Numbered from the stretch's first letter, positions 51,381-60,766 are shown. The stretch is 64,000 nt of DNA from Microbacterium sp. H1-D42 (GCF_022637555.1 NZ_CP093342.1:620001-684000), one strand, 5' to 3'. The notes: generated from the letters alone by a model not told the origin. Numbers and translations are program-made.

Positions 51381-52247
51381 ATGGGCAAGCCTCAAGGAGC
51401 GGACCGCGTTCGGCAGGTCATCGTCTTCGTCCTGTCGATCGTGGCGATCGCCGCCGCCTTCGTCGGATCCGGGGCCCTCGGTGGAACACCCATGCAGGAG
51501 GCCGCCGACGGTGCGTTCTCCGACGACGCGACGCTCATCGCACCCGCAGGTCCCGCCTTCAGCATCTGGTCGGTCATCTATGCCGGACTACTGGCCTACG
51601 CCGTCTGGCAGGCGCTTCCCGGTCAGGCCGCGCGCGCAGTTCACCGTCGGGTCGGTTACCTCGTGGCGCTCTCGATGCTGCTCAACGCGGCATGGCTCGC
51701 AGTCGTTCAGCTGGGGCAGGTCGGGCTGTCGGTGGTGGTCATCGTCGTTCTGCTCGCCGTGCTGGGCGTGACATTCAGCCGGCTGCAGCGCATGCCGAGG
51801 GAGGCTGGCTCCCAGGCCGCGCGAATCACCGAATCCATCGTGTTGGATGGAACAGTCGGCCTGTACCTGGGGTGGGTGACCATCGCCACCGCGGCCAACA
51901 TCACCGCCTGGCTGGTCGACACGGGGTTCACCGGGTTCGGCATCCCCGCCGACGGCTGGGGCGTCGCGGTCGTCATCGCTGCCGCGGTGCTCGGTATCGC
52001 CACGGCGATCGCCGGGCGTGGCCGACTCACACCCGCTATCGGGCTCGCATGGGGATTGTGCTGGTTGGCCGTGGCAAGGCTCACGGGGGAACCCCAGTCG
52101 ACGCCGGTCGCACTTGCGGCGCTGGTCGCCTCGGCGGCGGTCATCCTCACGGCAGCCGTGCTGCGTGTGCTCGCGCAAGGTGGTGACGCCGAACAACACG
52201 GAGGCGAGACAGATCGTCCGCTTCGCACGCAGGAGGCACATCGATGA
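51381..52247 (+). CDS. TspO/MBR-like tryptophan-rich membrane protein
   Basis: A 288-residue protein with roughly nine hydrophobic helices. The stretch IAPAGPAFSIWSVIYAGLLAYAVWQALP is the TspO signature (P-x-G-P-x-F-x-x-W-x-x-x-Y). TspO/MBR proteins bind tetrapyrroles. The protein is longer than minimal TspO (~160 residues) and belongs to the larger, tryptophan-rich bacterial branch. The ATG at 51381 is used, though its ribosome site is weak; the C-terminus is hydrophilic. Confidence 0.75.
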   Translation: MGKPQGADRVRQVIVFVLSIVAIAAAFVGSGALGGTPMQEAADGAFSDDATLIAPAGPAFSIWSVIYAGLLAYAVWQALPGQAARAVHRRVGYLVALSMLLNAAWLAVVQLGQVGLSVVVIVVLLAVLGVTFSRLQRMPREAGSQAARITESIVLDGTVGLYLGWVTIATAANITAWLVDTGFTGFGIPADGWGVAVVIAAAVLGIATAIAGRGRLTPAIGLAWGLCWLAVARLTGEPQSTPVALAALVASAAVILTAAVLRVLAQGGDAEQHGGETDRPLRTQEAHR

Positions 52248-52380
52248 CTGAGATCGCGATGGCGGCGAAGGATCCCGCGGGCTAGCTCACCCCGGATTTT
52301 GCCCGGCGCCGCGCCGTTCACAGAACCCCCATGGCACGTAGCGTGAGCAACCAGCGACGATTCGTCCAAGGGGTCCGGTC

Positions 52381-53004
52381 ATGTCTACTGAAATCAGCGC
52401 ACCAGCATCCGACCTTCGCGCATTCCGGCCCGGAGCCGGCACCGCCTGGTTCTGGATCGCGGCAGGCGTGATCGCCTGGATCGTGTCGTTCCTGCTCTAC
52501 CTGGAATACATCGGGCAGCTCACCGAGGCCGACGCGATCGTGTCGTGCGACATCAACCCGATCGTGACCTGCGGGCCCAACCTGCTCGCCCCGGCCGGCA
52601 ATCTGCTCGGCTTCACCAACGCGGTAATCGGGCTCGTCGTCTTCGCAGGGCCGGTGCTCGCGGGCGTCAGCGCGCTCGCCGCCCCCGGCGGCATGCGCGC
52701 CTGGTACTGGCGGGTCTACGCCCTCGCCGTGCTCGGCGGCTACGCCCTGGTCAGCATGTTCGCGTACCGCAGCATCTTCGAGTTCGGATCGCTCTGCCCG
52801 TGGTGCATGGTCGTCTGGCTGATGACGATCCCGCTGTTCTGGTCGGTCGCGGCCTGGACTCTCCGCGTGGGCGTGTGGGGCCCCGGGCTGCGCCACGCCG
52901 GTCGCTTCCTCGGGCGCTGGCTCGTGCTGATCGTCGTGGCCAATTACGCCATCATCCTGGTCGCCGCACAGCTGCGTCTCGACCTGCTCGGCGCCTTCTT
53001 CTGA
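52381..53004 (+). CDS. Vitamin K epoxide reductase (VKOR) family protein
   Basis: A 207-residue membrane protein with four or five helices. The active-site CPWC is in GSLCPWCMVVW (~residues 138-141) and the loop cysteine pair is in SCDINPIVTCG (~57-66). Bacterial VKOR reoxidises a DsbA-like protein and passes electrons to menaquinone, enabling disulfide formation in exported proteins. In actinobacteria it replaces DsbB. No DsbA-like gene is adjacent. The frame and length are normal. Confidence 0.93.
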   Translation: MSTEISAPASDLRAFRPGAGTAWFWIAAGVIAWIVSFLLYLEYIGQLTEADAIVSCDINPIVTCGPNLLAPAGNLLGFTNAVIGLVVFAGPVLAGVSALAAPGGMRAWYWRVYALAVLGGYALVSMFAYRSIFEFGSLCPWCMVVWLMTIPLFWSVAAWTLRVGVWGPGLRHAGRFLGRWLVLIVVANYAIILVAAQLRLDLLGAFF

Positions 53005-53110
53005 CCGGCCAGCCCGGCGGATGCTTCTCGAAGATCTCCGGCTCCAGGTAGGACCAGTCATAATACGACCATCCGACACCGAAGGCGCCTGCGCCCCAGA
53101 AGGAGTTCCC

Positions 53111-53917
53111 GTGGCCACTCACCTTCCCGATCGCCGTATCCTGCTCGCGAGCGCACCGAACATGCGCGACCTCGGTGGCATCCCGGTTGTCGGCGGGGTC
53201 GTGCGCCCGGGGATGATCTTCCGCTCGGCATCCCTCGCGAAGCTCGATCCGGAGGACGCGAGCATGTTCGTGAAGTTGGGCATCACGACCGTGTACGACC
53301 TGCGCACCGCGGCCGAGCGCGATGGTGCCCTCGACCAGCTCTTCGACGGCGCCCGATCCGTCTGGCTCGACGTCGTCGCCGACGCACCGCAGAACATCGC
53401 CGCGCGCATCCCCGATCTCCTCTCCGACCCGGCCGCGCTGGAGGGTCTGCTCGGCGGCGGCCGTGCTGATGGCTATCTCGCTGAGGCGAACCGCGAATTC
53501 GTGAGCATGGCGTCTGCGCTCGCCGCCTACCGGCGGTTCTACCTCGACCTCATCGACGAGAACCGCACGGGCGCTGCTCTCTTCCACTGCACGACAGGCA
53601 AGGATCGCACCGGATGGGCGGCCGCATCCCTGCTGCTCCTGCTCGGGGCATCCGAAGACGACGTGCGCGCCGACTATCTGGAGACCAACGCCGACCTCGC
53701 CCCGACATTGCAGCCCATGCTCGATGCCCTCGACGCACAGGGCGTGAACACCGCGCTGCTGCAGCCGATCCTCGGCGTGCGCGACAGTTATCTCGATGCG
53801 GCTCTCGACGAGGTGCGCCTCAGTTACGGCGACATCGAGAGCTATGCGCGCGCAGGGCTCGGCCTGACGGATGAGCAGCTCGCCATGCTCCGACGCCGCT
53901 TCATTGGGGCTCTCTAG
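53111..53917 (+). CDS. Tyrosine-specific protein phosphatase (PTP/IphP-like)
   Basis: A 268-residue dual-specificity-type phosphatase. The P-loop HCTTGKDRTGWAA holds the catalytic Cys160 and the KDR that marks the lipid- and protein-tyrosine phosphatases of the PtpB/IphP group. The N-terminal NMRDLGGIPV and YDLRTAAERD blocks are also standard. GTG 53111 with AGAAGGAG nearby is preferred; upstream open frame to 53021 has no ribosome site. Target proteins unknown. Stands alone. Confidence 0.93.
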   Translation: MATHLPDRRILLASAPNMRDLGGIPVVGGVVRPGMIFRSASLAKLDPEDASMFVKLGITTVYDLRTAAERDGALDQLFDGARSVWLDVVADAPQNIAARIPDLLSDPAALEGLLGGGRADGYLAEANREFVSMASALAAYRRFYLDLIDENRTGAALFHCTTGKDRTGWAAASLLLLLGASEDDVRADYLETNADLAPTLQPMLDALDAQGVNTALLQPILGVRDSYLDAALDEVRLSYGDIESYARAGLGLTDEQLAMLRRRFIGAL

Positions 53918-53952
53918 GAACTACATCTAGGCGGCGCGCGCCCGGACCCGAC

Positions 53953-54885
53953 TCAGGCCGGTTCGATCGCGGGGACGCTCCAGCTCGCGAGGTCGTCGAG
54001 CCGAGGGCGGTACATGCGGATCAGCAGGTTCCAGCCATCGGGAAGAGGGATGCCGTTGACCGCGTCCTCATCGCCGAGTCGCACGGTCGTCGATCCGTCG
54101 TCGTTCGCGTCGGCGAACACCGAGTTCACGTTCGTGATGCCGGACGGGCCGGGCTCGAAGTATCCGGCCGCGTTGTAGACGCTGAGCGACCAGAACGCGT
54201 CGGCGGGGACATCGCGGAAGGTCATCGTGTAGCGACCCTGGGGCAGTCGGGGATCGATCGTGATGTACTGCGCCTCCGCATCGGGCAGGCCGCCCCAGCC
54301 CAGGGCCGTTCCGACGAGGTGCCGCACCGGATCCACCTCCTCCTTGCGTCCGAAGCAATGCGTGAGCCCGCCCATCGACCGGCCGAGAACGAGCAGCGCG
54401 TCGCGCACCTCGAGGTGCGATGCGGGATCCCAGTCGCCGGCCCTGAACGGGCGCTGTGCACCGACGTCGAGACCAAGTCCGTCCTGCAGGCGGTGCACCT
54501 CGGCGAGGTCATCCGTGTTGCTGGGATCGAACAGGATGCGCGCGGCCACGACCACATAGTCCGAGCCGAACTCGTCCACGGTGAGCGGGAACGCACCGGC
54601 CTCGTGGAAGACCCGGTTGATGTAGTGCTCCTGGTTGATCACCATCACCGAGATGTAGCGCTCGCCCACCTCGGGGATCGTCAGGGTCGCACCATCGGTG
54701 ATGTCGACCACGGCGACCGAGTAGAGCGTGTCGCGATTCTGCCGGATCACGGGCTGCTCGTCCAGCGGCGCGAGTTCGCGATCGTGGTGGAACACCCCCT
54801 GCCCGCCGATGATCGGCAACATGCGGGTGATCATTGCGTCGGTCTCGGCGCGGGTGAAGTTGTCGATCGTGACAGTGGTGGTCAT
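53953..54885 (-). CDS. DUF1254/DUF1214 protein
   Basis: A 310-residue protein with an N-terminal DUF1254-like region (FHHDRELAPLDEQPVIRQNRDTLYSVAVVDITDGA, key VIRQNRDTLYSVAVVDI) and a C-terminal DUF1214 half (GRYTMTFRDVPADAFWSLSVYNAAGYF, then PDGWNLLIRMYRP). These domains are often encoded together; known members are exported or cell-surface proteins of uncertain function, but no signal peptide is seen here. The gene is followed by the tocopherol-cyclase-like gene on the same strand 33 bases upstream. Confidence 0.85.
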   Translation of the reverse strand: MTTTVTIDNFTRAETDAMITRMLPIIGGQGVFHHDRELAPLDEQPVIRQNRDTLYSVAVVDITDGATLTIPEVGERYISVMVINQEHYINRVFHEAGAFPLTVDEFGSDYVVVAARILFDPSNTDDLAEVHRLQDGLGLDVGAQRPFRAGDWDPASHLEVRDALLVLGRSMGGLTHCFGRKEEVDPVRHLVGTALGWGGLPDAEAQYITIDPRLPQGRYTMTFRDVPADAFWSLSVYNAAGYFEPGPSGITNVNSVFADANDDGSTTVRLGDEDAVNGIPLPDGWNLLIRMYRPRLDDLASWSVPAIEPA

Positions 54886-54918
54886 GTTCCGGACACTAGC
54901 GCATGTCGACGCGCCCGC

Positions 54919-55953
54919 TCACCCCGACAGGGGTGATGCGTGGGTCGCCGAGGTGTCGAGACCGCGACGCACGAGCTCCGCCCGTGCCCGGTCGAGCCCG
55001 CCGTGCTCCAGCCCCGCGAGCACGGACCGCCCCGACCAGACGATCCGTCCGCGCCGGCGGACCGTCACGTCTAGTGTTCCTGCGAGGTGCTCCAGCGCCC
55101 CGGCGGTGTTGCGCTCCTGCGACGGCAGTGGCACCGGCAGGACGTGGGATGCTGCGCGCGGCGCCGCCCCGTCGACTTCGATGGTCCACCCATAACCGCG
55201 TCCGCGGAGCATCCAATTCTCATCGTCGACGACGGCACGCACCGGACTGATGCCGGGATTGCCCAACCGCACCACCCGCCCGCCTGGCAGCCGCACGACC
55301 AGCCCGGTGACCTCGGTGCGGATGGGCCCCGAATGCACCTGGCCGCCGGCGAACGCCACGCACACCTCACGGTCGTCGAACCCCTGCGCTTGACCCCACC
55401 ACCAGGACTCCGGAAAGCCCTCCCGCCCCCAGTTCTTCTCGGCGTAGATCTGCGCGTCGCGCAGCTGCCATGTCTCGCCGCCGATCGTCGCGGTGCCGTT
55501 CACTCGTCCGCCCAGCAGCCACGGATGCCAGTACTGGTTGAGCGCGGGGACCGACTGGAAGATGCTCGACCCACCCAAGGCGCGGTGCGGCCAGGGGAGG
55601 GCATCGGAGATCGTCACGTCGAGCCGTGCGTCTGGCCCGAGATCGACCCGCAGGCGGCGGACATCGCCGTGGAACGCGTCGCCGGCGTGGGCGCCGACGT
55701 CGCCCTTGTCAGCGGATGCTGTCGGATGCTCCGCCACCCGCAGGAAGCCACCGGGATGCGCGGCGAAACCGAGCGTCGCCCACGGGCCGCTCGGCCCCTG
55801 GTTCACTCCGTTCAGGGCGATGATCACCCGCCCTGACTCCGGCTCGGTGATGCGCCAGAAGTACCCTTCCATCGCGACACCAGGATGCGCGGGGAGCGGG
55901 CTCTGGAACGGCAGATCAGCCCCGGTCGATCGATACCACGCGCGCAGCCCCAT
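54919..55953 (-). CDS. Tocopherol cyclase-like protein
   Basis: A 344-residue protein with the tocopherol-cyclase fold pattern: FEGYFWRI-like MEGYFWRITEPESG near the N-terminus, ALNQYWHPWLLGGRVNG, YAEKNWGREGFPESWWWGQAQGF (the conserved EKNWG and WWWGQ blocks), and a C-terminal beta-rich lipocalin-like half. The plant enzyme makes the chromanol ring; bacterial homologues in non-photosynthetic species have no assigned substrate. Single gene or pair with the DUF1254 gene. Confidence 0.8.
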   Translation of the reverse strand: MGLRAWYRSTGADLPFQSPLPAHPGVAMEGYFWRITEPESGRVIIALNGVNQGPSGPWATLGFAAHPGGFLRVAEHPTASADKGDVGAHAGDAFHGDVRRLRVDLGPDARLDVTISDALPWPHRALGGSSIFQSVPALNQYWHPWLLGGRVNGTATIGGETWQLRDAQIYAEKNWGREGFPESWWWGQAQGFDDREVCVAFAGGQVHSGPIRTEVTGLVVRLPGGRVVRLGNPGISPVRAVVDDENWMLRGRGYGWTIEVDGAAPRAASHVLPVPLPSQERNTAGALEHLAGTLDVTVRRRGRIVWSGRSVLAGLEHGGLDRARAELVRRGLDTSATHASPLSG

Positions 55954-55995
55954 GGCGAAGGTCTACCATGGGGCGCGCTGCAGCCGCTAGATCGG

Positions 55996-57225
55996 TCAAG
56001 GAGTCGACGAGAGTGCATACTCCTTGCCCTCCAGTCGCTTGGCGAGGGTTCCTGCCATGAGCAGGATGACGACTGCGAGTGCGACCGAGATGAGGTAGGC
56101 GACTCGCATGCTGCTGAGGTCGGCGATGGGACCGATCAGCGCCGCGCCGAGCAGGAAGCCGACGTACGTGAAGGTGTTGGCGCGGGCCACCGCGACGCCC
56201 GAGTCATCGAGCGTGCCTGCCGCCGCGAAGGCGAGCGGAGCGATGACGCACAGGCCACCACCGGCCAGCGCGAATCCGACCAGCGCGACCCAGGGAGCCC
56301 AGGCGGCGACCACGGCCACCATCCCGACAAGGGCGATGAGGGCGCACGCCCGGATCACGCGGGTCGCACCGAAGGCGCGGATCAGTCGGTCGGCACTGAG
56401 GCGCCCGATCAGCATCGCGGCGCTGTAGCCGCCATATGCGAGTGCGGCGATGCTCTCCGGGGCCATCAGAGTGTCCTTGACGTACACGGACCCCCAGCTC
56501 GACGCGGACGACTCGATGAAGTACGCGGACGTCAGCACGATGCCGATGCCGATGACGGGGGCCCACGGCACGCGGACCTTCAGGCTGGTGCGCTTGTCGG
56601 CACCGGCTTGGCCACCAGCGGCTCCCACTCGAGCATGGACGAGGTGGCGGCCCGTCGCCAGGAGCAGCGGCAGCAGGATCACTGCTTCGATCCCGAAGAA
56701 CATCCACAGGGGCAGCCCCTGATGAGCGGACCAGGCCGCGGCCAGGGACGCCACGATGCCCGCCGCGCTGTAGATCGCGTAGAAGCCGACGACGATGCTG
56801 CGTCCGTATCTCACCTGCAGGGACACGGCCTTCATGTTCATTGTGGCATCCACCATCCCGAATGCGATGCCCATCACGACCCACGCCGGAATGAGCACGG
56901 CGAATGAGGGTGCGACGCCGATCACCACAAGGGCGACGAGTTCGGCGGCGATCGCCACCCGCAGTACGAGGTCGCTGTGGATGCGCTGCACGACGCTGCC
57001 CGTGACCAGCGTCGCGACACCGGCGAGCAGAGGCAGGGCGAGGGTGAGCAGTGCGAGCGTCGAATCGCTGAGCTCGAATCGATCCTTGATCGAGGGCAGG
57101 CGCGCGAAGAGCGATCCGAAACCGAGGCCCTGCGCGAAGAAGACGATGAACAGGGCGGTGCGCGCGCGGCGCATGCCGTCGGTGATGATTGCCGGTGCCG
57201 ACGTCGGCGCCAAGGGTGTGGTCAT
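55996..57225 (-). CDS. MFS transporter
   Basis: A 409-residue, 12-helix major facilitator protein. The first half opens RRARTALFIVFFAQGLGFGSLFARLPSIKDRF, fitting the loosely defined inner-membrane MFS group (YbjJ/FucP-like). The half-way loop is charged (~GQAGADKRTSLKVR). Its start overlaps the stop of the acyl-CoA ligase gene (ATGA), so it is translated as part of the TetR-controlled operon and may move the acid that the ligase activates. Substrate unknown. Confidence 0.85.
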   Translation of the reverse strand: MTTPLAPTSAPAIITDGMRRARTALFIVFFAQGLGFGSLFARLPSIKDRFELSDSTLALLTLALPLLAGVATLVTGSVVQRIHSDLVLRVAIAAELVALVVIGVAPSFAVLIPAWVVMGIAFGMVDATMNMKAVSLQVRYGRSIVVGFYAIYSAAGIVASLAAAWSAHQGLPLWMFFGIEAVILLPLLLATGRHLVHARVGAAGGQAGADKRTSLKVRVPWAPVIGIGIVLTSAYFIESSASSWGSVYVKDTLMAPESIAALAYGGYSAAMLIGRLSADRLIRAFGATRVIRACALIALVGMVAVVAAWAPWVALVGFALAGGGLCVIAPLAFAAAGTLDDSGVAVARANTFTYVGFLLGAALIGPIADLSSMRVAYLISVALAVVILLMAGTLAKRLEGKEYALSSTP

Positions 57226-58817
57226 ACGGGAATCTCCTCAGAAGAGCCGCTCGACGGTGAGCGATCACGTGATGCGTCGTCGCGGGCGCGGCGACGCAGG
57301 TCCTGCTTGTCGACTTTCCCGACAGGAAGCAGGGGAAGCTCATCGACGATGATGAACTCCTTCGGGATCTTGTAGTTCGCGAGGGTCTCGCGACATGTGG
57401 CACGCAGTGCGTCGACGTCGATCGCGGCGCCGGGGGCTGGCACGAGGTAGGCGATGCCGACCTCGCCGAAGGTCTCGTCGCGGCGCCCGATGACGGCAGC
57501 GAGTGAGATCTCGGGACATTCCTCCAGGCGCAGCTCGATCTCGCGCGGGTACACGTTGTAGCCGCCCGACTTGATCATGTCGCTGCTGCGTCCGACGAGT
57601 TGAAGATTGCCGTCTGCGCGCAGCACGCCGATATCACCAGTGCGGAACCACCCGTCATCCGTGTAGGCGGCACGTGTGGCGCCAGGGCGTCCGAAGTACT
57701 CGAGGAACAGCCCGATGTGACGGACCTGCACCTCACCCTGTTCGCCCGTCGAAGCCGGGACGCCTGACTCATCCATGATGCGCAGGGCGATGTTCGGGTC
57801 GGGGCGTCCCACAGTGTGCGCGAGGACATCGGTGGAGGCATCGGAGTCAGTGAAGGTGATCGATGCCGTCGTCTCTGTCATGCCGTACACGGTCATCAGA
57901 CGGACGCCGCGCTCGCGGAACCGTCTGATGGTGTCGACCGGAAGCGGCGCGCCTCCCCAGACCACCGCCTGCAGACTCGACAGATCGAGCGTGTCGAACT
58001 CCGGCATCAGGGTGAGAGCCTGCAGCACGGTGGGCACGTTCATGAGGTTCGTGAGGCGCAGCTCTGCGATCCGGCTGAGTATCTCAGCTGGATCGAAGCG
58101 CTCAAGCAGTGCGAGCATGCCGCCGGCGACGAGTGTCGTGCCGGTGAGGTCGGCGATGCACGCCACATGGTTGATCGGCAGATTGCACGGCACTCGCGGG
58201 GCTGCGATGCCGAGCACCTCTGCCTCTTCGGCCGCGGCGTAGACCAGACCGCGGTGGCTGAGCACGGCGCCTTTCGGCGTGCCGGACGAGCCAGAGGTGT
58301 AGACGATGACGGCCGGATCATCCGGACCCACGAGCTCTGGCAGCAGGGCAGGCCCTGGCGGCAGCATCGGCAGCGCCCCAGCGGTCTCAGGGGCGGGGAA
58401 GAGTCCGAAGCCCCGTGCACCGAACTCTGCGGTCAGGCGCTCGACATCGTCCGCGTAGGCCCGGCCGTCGAAGGCGGGCATTGCGAGGATGACCGACGGC
58501 CGCGAGTCGCTGACCACCTGTGCGAGCTCGGCGAGGGTGTAACGCGGATTCAGTCCCACCCACACGGCACCGAGACGTGCCGCAGCCAACAGCGAGATCA
58601 AGTACTCAGGGCGTGGAGTGCACAGGACCGCGATGCGGTCGCCTCGCTGCACTCCGACCGCTGCGAGCGAGGACGCCATGGCTTCCACTCGCGCGGCGAG
58701 ATCCACATACGTCAGCGCGCTGCCGTCGTGCCAGACCGCAGGTGCACCAGGAGTCGAGGCGGCATAGTGATCCAGGTAATCCGCGAACGTCGTCAGTCGC
58801 GGAAGCGTCAAGGGCAT
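57222..58817 (-). CDS. AMP-binding acyl-CoA ligase
   Basis: A 531-residue member of the adenylate-forming family. Core motifs: VIVYTSGSSGTPKGAVLSHRG (ATP loop), YGMTETTAS, GWFRTGDIG, and the C-terminal catalytic Lys in LLPVGKVDKQDLR. It joins an acid to coenzyme A through an acyl-adenylate. Acid identity is unknown; the medium-chain/aromatic ligases are closest in layout. It lies between the MaoC-like gene (3-base gap) and the MFS gene (4-base overlap), so one operon. Confidence 0.93.
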   Translation of the reverse strand: MPLTLPRLTTFADYLDHYAASTPGAPAVWHDGSALTYVDLAARVEAMASSLAAVGVQRGDRIAVLCTPRPEYLISLLAAARLGAVWVGLNPRYTLAELAQVVSDSRPSVILAMPAFDGRAYADDVERLTAEFGARGFGLFPAPETAGALPMLPPGPALLPELVGPDDPAVIVYTSGSSGTPKGAVLSHRGLVYAAAEEAEVLGIAAPRVPCNLPINHVACIADLTGTTLVAGGMLALLERFDPAEILSRIAELRLTNLMNVPTVLQALTLMPEFDTLDLSSLQAVVWGGAPLPVDTIRRFRERGVRLMTVYGMTETTASITFTDSDASTDVLAHTVGRPDPNIALRIMDESGVPASTGEQGEVQVRHIGLFLEYFGRPGATRAAYTDDGWFRTGDIGVLRADGNLQLVGRSSDMIKSGGYNVYPREIELRLEECPEISLAAVIGRRDETFGEVGIAYLVPAPGAAIDVDALRATCRETLANYKIPKEFIIVDELPLLPVGKVDKQDLRRRARDDASRDRSPSSGSSEEIPV

Positions 58818-58820
58818 GGT

Positions 58821-59306
58821 TCAGCCGACGTCGGTGTGGTCGTCGCGGGTCGCGTACAGGCAGACCCACCGCGCGAGCATGGCGGGCTTGTCGGCGCCCT
58901 CGACCTCGATGATGTTGTCGGTCACGACGCGCCACGTCCCGTCCGCACGGTGCTCCGCTTCGCTCAGGGTCGCGATGCAGCGGATCCTCTCGCCGAGGAA
59001 GACGGGGCGGGTGAAGCGCACTCGATCGAGGCCGTAGTTGAAGCCGTACATTCCGGTCGCCGTGAGCGGGCTGTTGTTGAACTGGAACGCGGTGAGCATG
59101 CTCAGCAGCAGGAAGCCGTCGACGAGTTCAGCGCCGAGGGGGTTGTTCTTGCTCGCGGTGAGGTCGGTGAATGCCGGATCGAGGTAGGTCGAGAACGAGA
59201 ACTGGCTGAGGTGCTCCTGATCGATCGCCATGTAGGGCGATCGGAACAGCTCCTCGCCGACGAGTCCGTTCAGGTCGTCCAACGTGTGTGCGCTTCCTTG
59301 CGTCAT
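58821..59306 (-). CDS. MaoC-like hot-dog dehydratase
   Basis: A 161-residue single hot-dog domain. The pattern DQEHLSQFSFSTYLDPAFTD and LVDGFLLLSMLTAFQFN, then YGLDRVRFTRPVFLGERIRC, is that of MaoC-type hydratases acting on acyl-CoA; the usual active-site Asp-X4-His is less evident than in typical MaoC proteins (DPAFTD lacks the His), so a non-standard active site is possible. ATG 59306 follows GGAGTGAAG. First gene of the operon with the CoA ligase and MFS transporter. Confidence 0.75.
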   Translation of the reverse strand: MTQGSAHTLDDLNGLVGEELFRSPYMAIDQEHLSQFSFSTYLDPAFTDLTASKNNPLGAELVDGFLLLSMLTAFQFNNSPLTATGMYGFNYGLDRVRFTRPVFLGERIRCIATLSEAEHRADGTWRVVTDNIIEVEGADKPAMLARWVCLYATRDDHTDVG

Positions 59307-59321
59307 CTTCACTCCAAAAAA

Positions 59322-59337
59322 GTAAGTATTTACTTAC
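59322..59337. promoter_or_regulatory. TetR operator candidate
   Basis: Perfect palindrome GTAAGTA-TT-TACTTAC in the gap between the MaoC-like gene (minus) and the TetR gene (plus), 16 bases from the MaoC start. AT-rich against its GC-rich surroundings. Position suits the divergent TetR regulator. Confidence 0.7.
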
Positions 59338-59408
59338 AATAGTGCGCGGACACGATTCGTCAAGAGTGGAAAGTGCGGCGCTGCTGCCGGGATGCGAGGA
59401 TAGGCGCG

Positions 59409-60041
59409 ATGACCAACGATGACAGTGCCGTCCCCCGCCGCAAGCCGCGCCAAGCACGTGCGCAGGCTGCGGTGGAAGCGATTCGCCTGGCGACGAGTGC
59501 ATTGCTGGACGAGATCGGCTTCGACAGCCTCACCACGTCGGCGATCGCCGAGCGCGCCGGCGTGAACATCGCCACCTTGTACCGGTACTACCCGAACAAG
59601 TTCACGATCGTGCGCGAACTCGCAGAGGGTCTGGAGAGTGAGCGGTCGGCGGTGTCGGTGAACGCCCTGCGCAGCCTTCGTGCCGGCGCGGACTGGCGAG
59701 AGCCCGTCCGTCAGGCGATCGTCGGTGTGGCGGACCTGCGCGTGAAGCAGCCGGCGACGCGGGCGATCCGACGTGCGCTCACGTCCTCCCCATCGCTCTG
59801 GGACCTCGATCATGACGTCGTGGTGCGGACCGCCGATGCGATCGCACCCTTCCTGCGCGAGGTGAACCCGGCGCTGGGGGAGCGGCAGTCGACGGACATC
59901 GCGCTGGTCGTCGTCCACACCGTCACGAGCCTGCTCGATCTCGTCAACGATGCCCCGGAACTGGCGCCTCGTGTGCACGCCGAGACTGCCTTGATGATCG
60001 AGCGGTATCTGGCGCCTTACCTCGACGTGACAGCAGACTGA
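59409..60041 (+). CDS. TetR-family regulator
   Basis: A 210-residue protein: a TetR_N helix-turn-helix (RQARAQAAVEAIRLATSALLDEIGFDSLTTSAIAERAGVNIATLYRYYPNKFTIV, key LTTSAIAERAGVNIATLYRYYPNK) and a helical ligand domain of ~130 residues. Transcribed away from the MaoC/ligase/MFS operon, it probably represses that operon and itself through the palindrome at 59322-59337. The effector is likely an acyl-CoA or acid, by context. ATG 59409 is used; the upstream frame to 59373 is less likely. Confidence 0.88.
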   Translation: MTNDDSAVPRRKPRQARAQAAVEAIRLATSALLDEIGFDSLTTSAIAERAGVNIATLYRYYPNKFTIVRELAEGLESERSAVSVNALRSLRAGADWREPVRQAIVGVADLRVKQPATRAIRRALTSSPSLWDLDHDVVVRTADAIAPFLREVNPALGERQSTDIALVVVHTVTSLLDLVNDAPELAPRVHAETALMIERYLAPYLDVTAD

Positions 60042-60062
60042 CTCCGGGAATCCGACCTCGGC

Positions 60063-60740
60063 TCAGGCGCCGGCTTCCGGCCTGCCTGCCCACCAGCCGA
60101 TGACGTGGCCGATGTGGCGGTGCATGACGGCTTCGGCCTGCTCGCCGTCGCCGGCTTCGAGCAGGTCGAGCAGCTCGTGGTGCTCGGCGGCCGACTTCGA
60201 CAGCTCTTCGGTCGCCAGCAGGCCGGCGAGGCCGGGCAGGCGGGTCTCCTTGCGCAGCTGCGAGATCAGGCTGGTCAGGCGCGGGTTGTCGCTGTGCGCA
60301 TTGACGGCCTCGTGGAAAGCGCGGTCGGCCTCGAGGTAGGTGGTCAGGTCGCCCTTCGAGGCACCGTCGACGATGGCATCCGCCATCGCGCGCAGGTGCC
60401 CGTACTCGTCGGCGGGGATCTGCCCGGCGAGCTCGCGCGCGAGCGCCGGTTCGAGCATGCGCCGGACGGCGACGATGTTGGCGACGTCCTCATCGCGGAT
60501 GCCCGTGACTCGGAAGCCCTTGTTGCGGACGGCCTCGACGAAGCCGAGCTTCTCGAGGTTCAGCATCGCCTCGCGCACCGGCGTGGCCGAGACGTTGAAC
60601 TTCGCCGCCAGCGCTGGTGCCGAGAACAGCTCACCTGCGGGCATCTCGCCGGAGCGGATGGCTGCTTCGAGGGCCACCTCGACGCGCTCGCGCAGGTTCA
60701 GCACCGGCTGAAGCGGGGTGACGACGGAGAACTGGGACAT
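60063..60740 (-). CDS. GntR/FadR-family (FCD) transcriptional regulator 2
   Basis: A 225-residue paralogue of the regulator at 33525-34232, with winged helix (NLRERVEVALEAAIRSGEMP, FNVSATPVREAMLNLEKLGF) and FCD domain ending MHRHIGHVIGWWAG. Metal-ligand positions Asp and His (EADRAFHEAVNAHSDN) are present. ATG 60740 is chosen; a frame to 60785 crosses the palindrome at 60767-60785. It lies downstream of the deaminase gene but behind a strong terminator, so it has its own promoter. Probably a second controller of the island, perhaps with different ligand. Confidence 0.85.
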   Translation of the reverse strand: MSQFSVVTPLQPVLNLRERVEVALEAAIRSGEMPAGELFSAPALAAKFNVSATPVREAMLNLEKLGFVEAVRNKGFRVTGIRDEDVANIVAVRRMLEPALARELAGQIPADEYGHLRAMADAIVDGASKGDLTTYLEADRAFHEAVNAHSDNPRLTSLISQLRKETRLPGLAGLLATEELSKSAAEHHELLDLLEAGDGEQAEAVMHRHIGHVIGWWAGRPEAGA

Positions 60741-60766
60741 GTGCGGCCGATCAGAGAGTGGATGCT

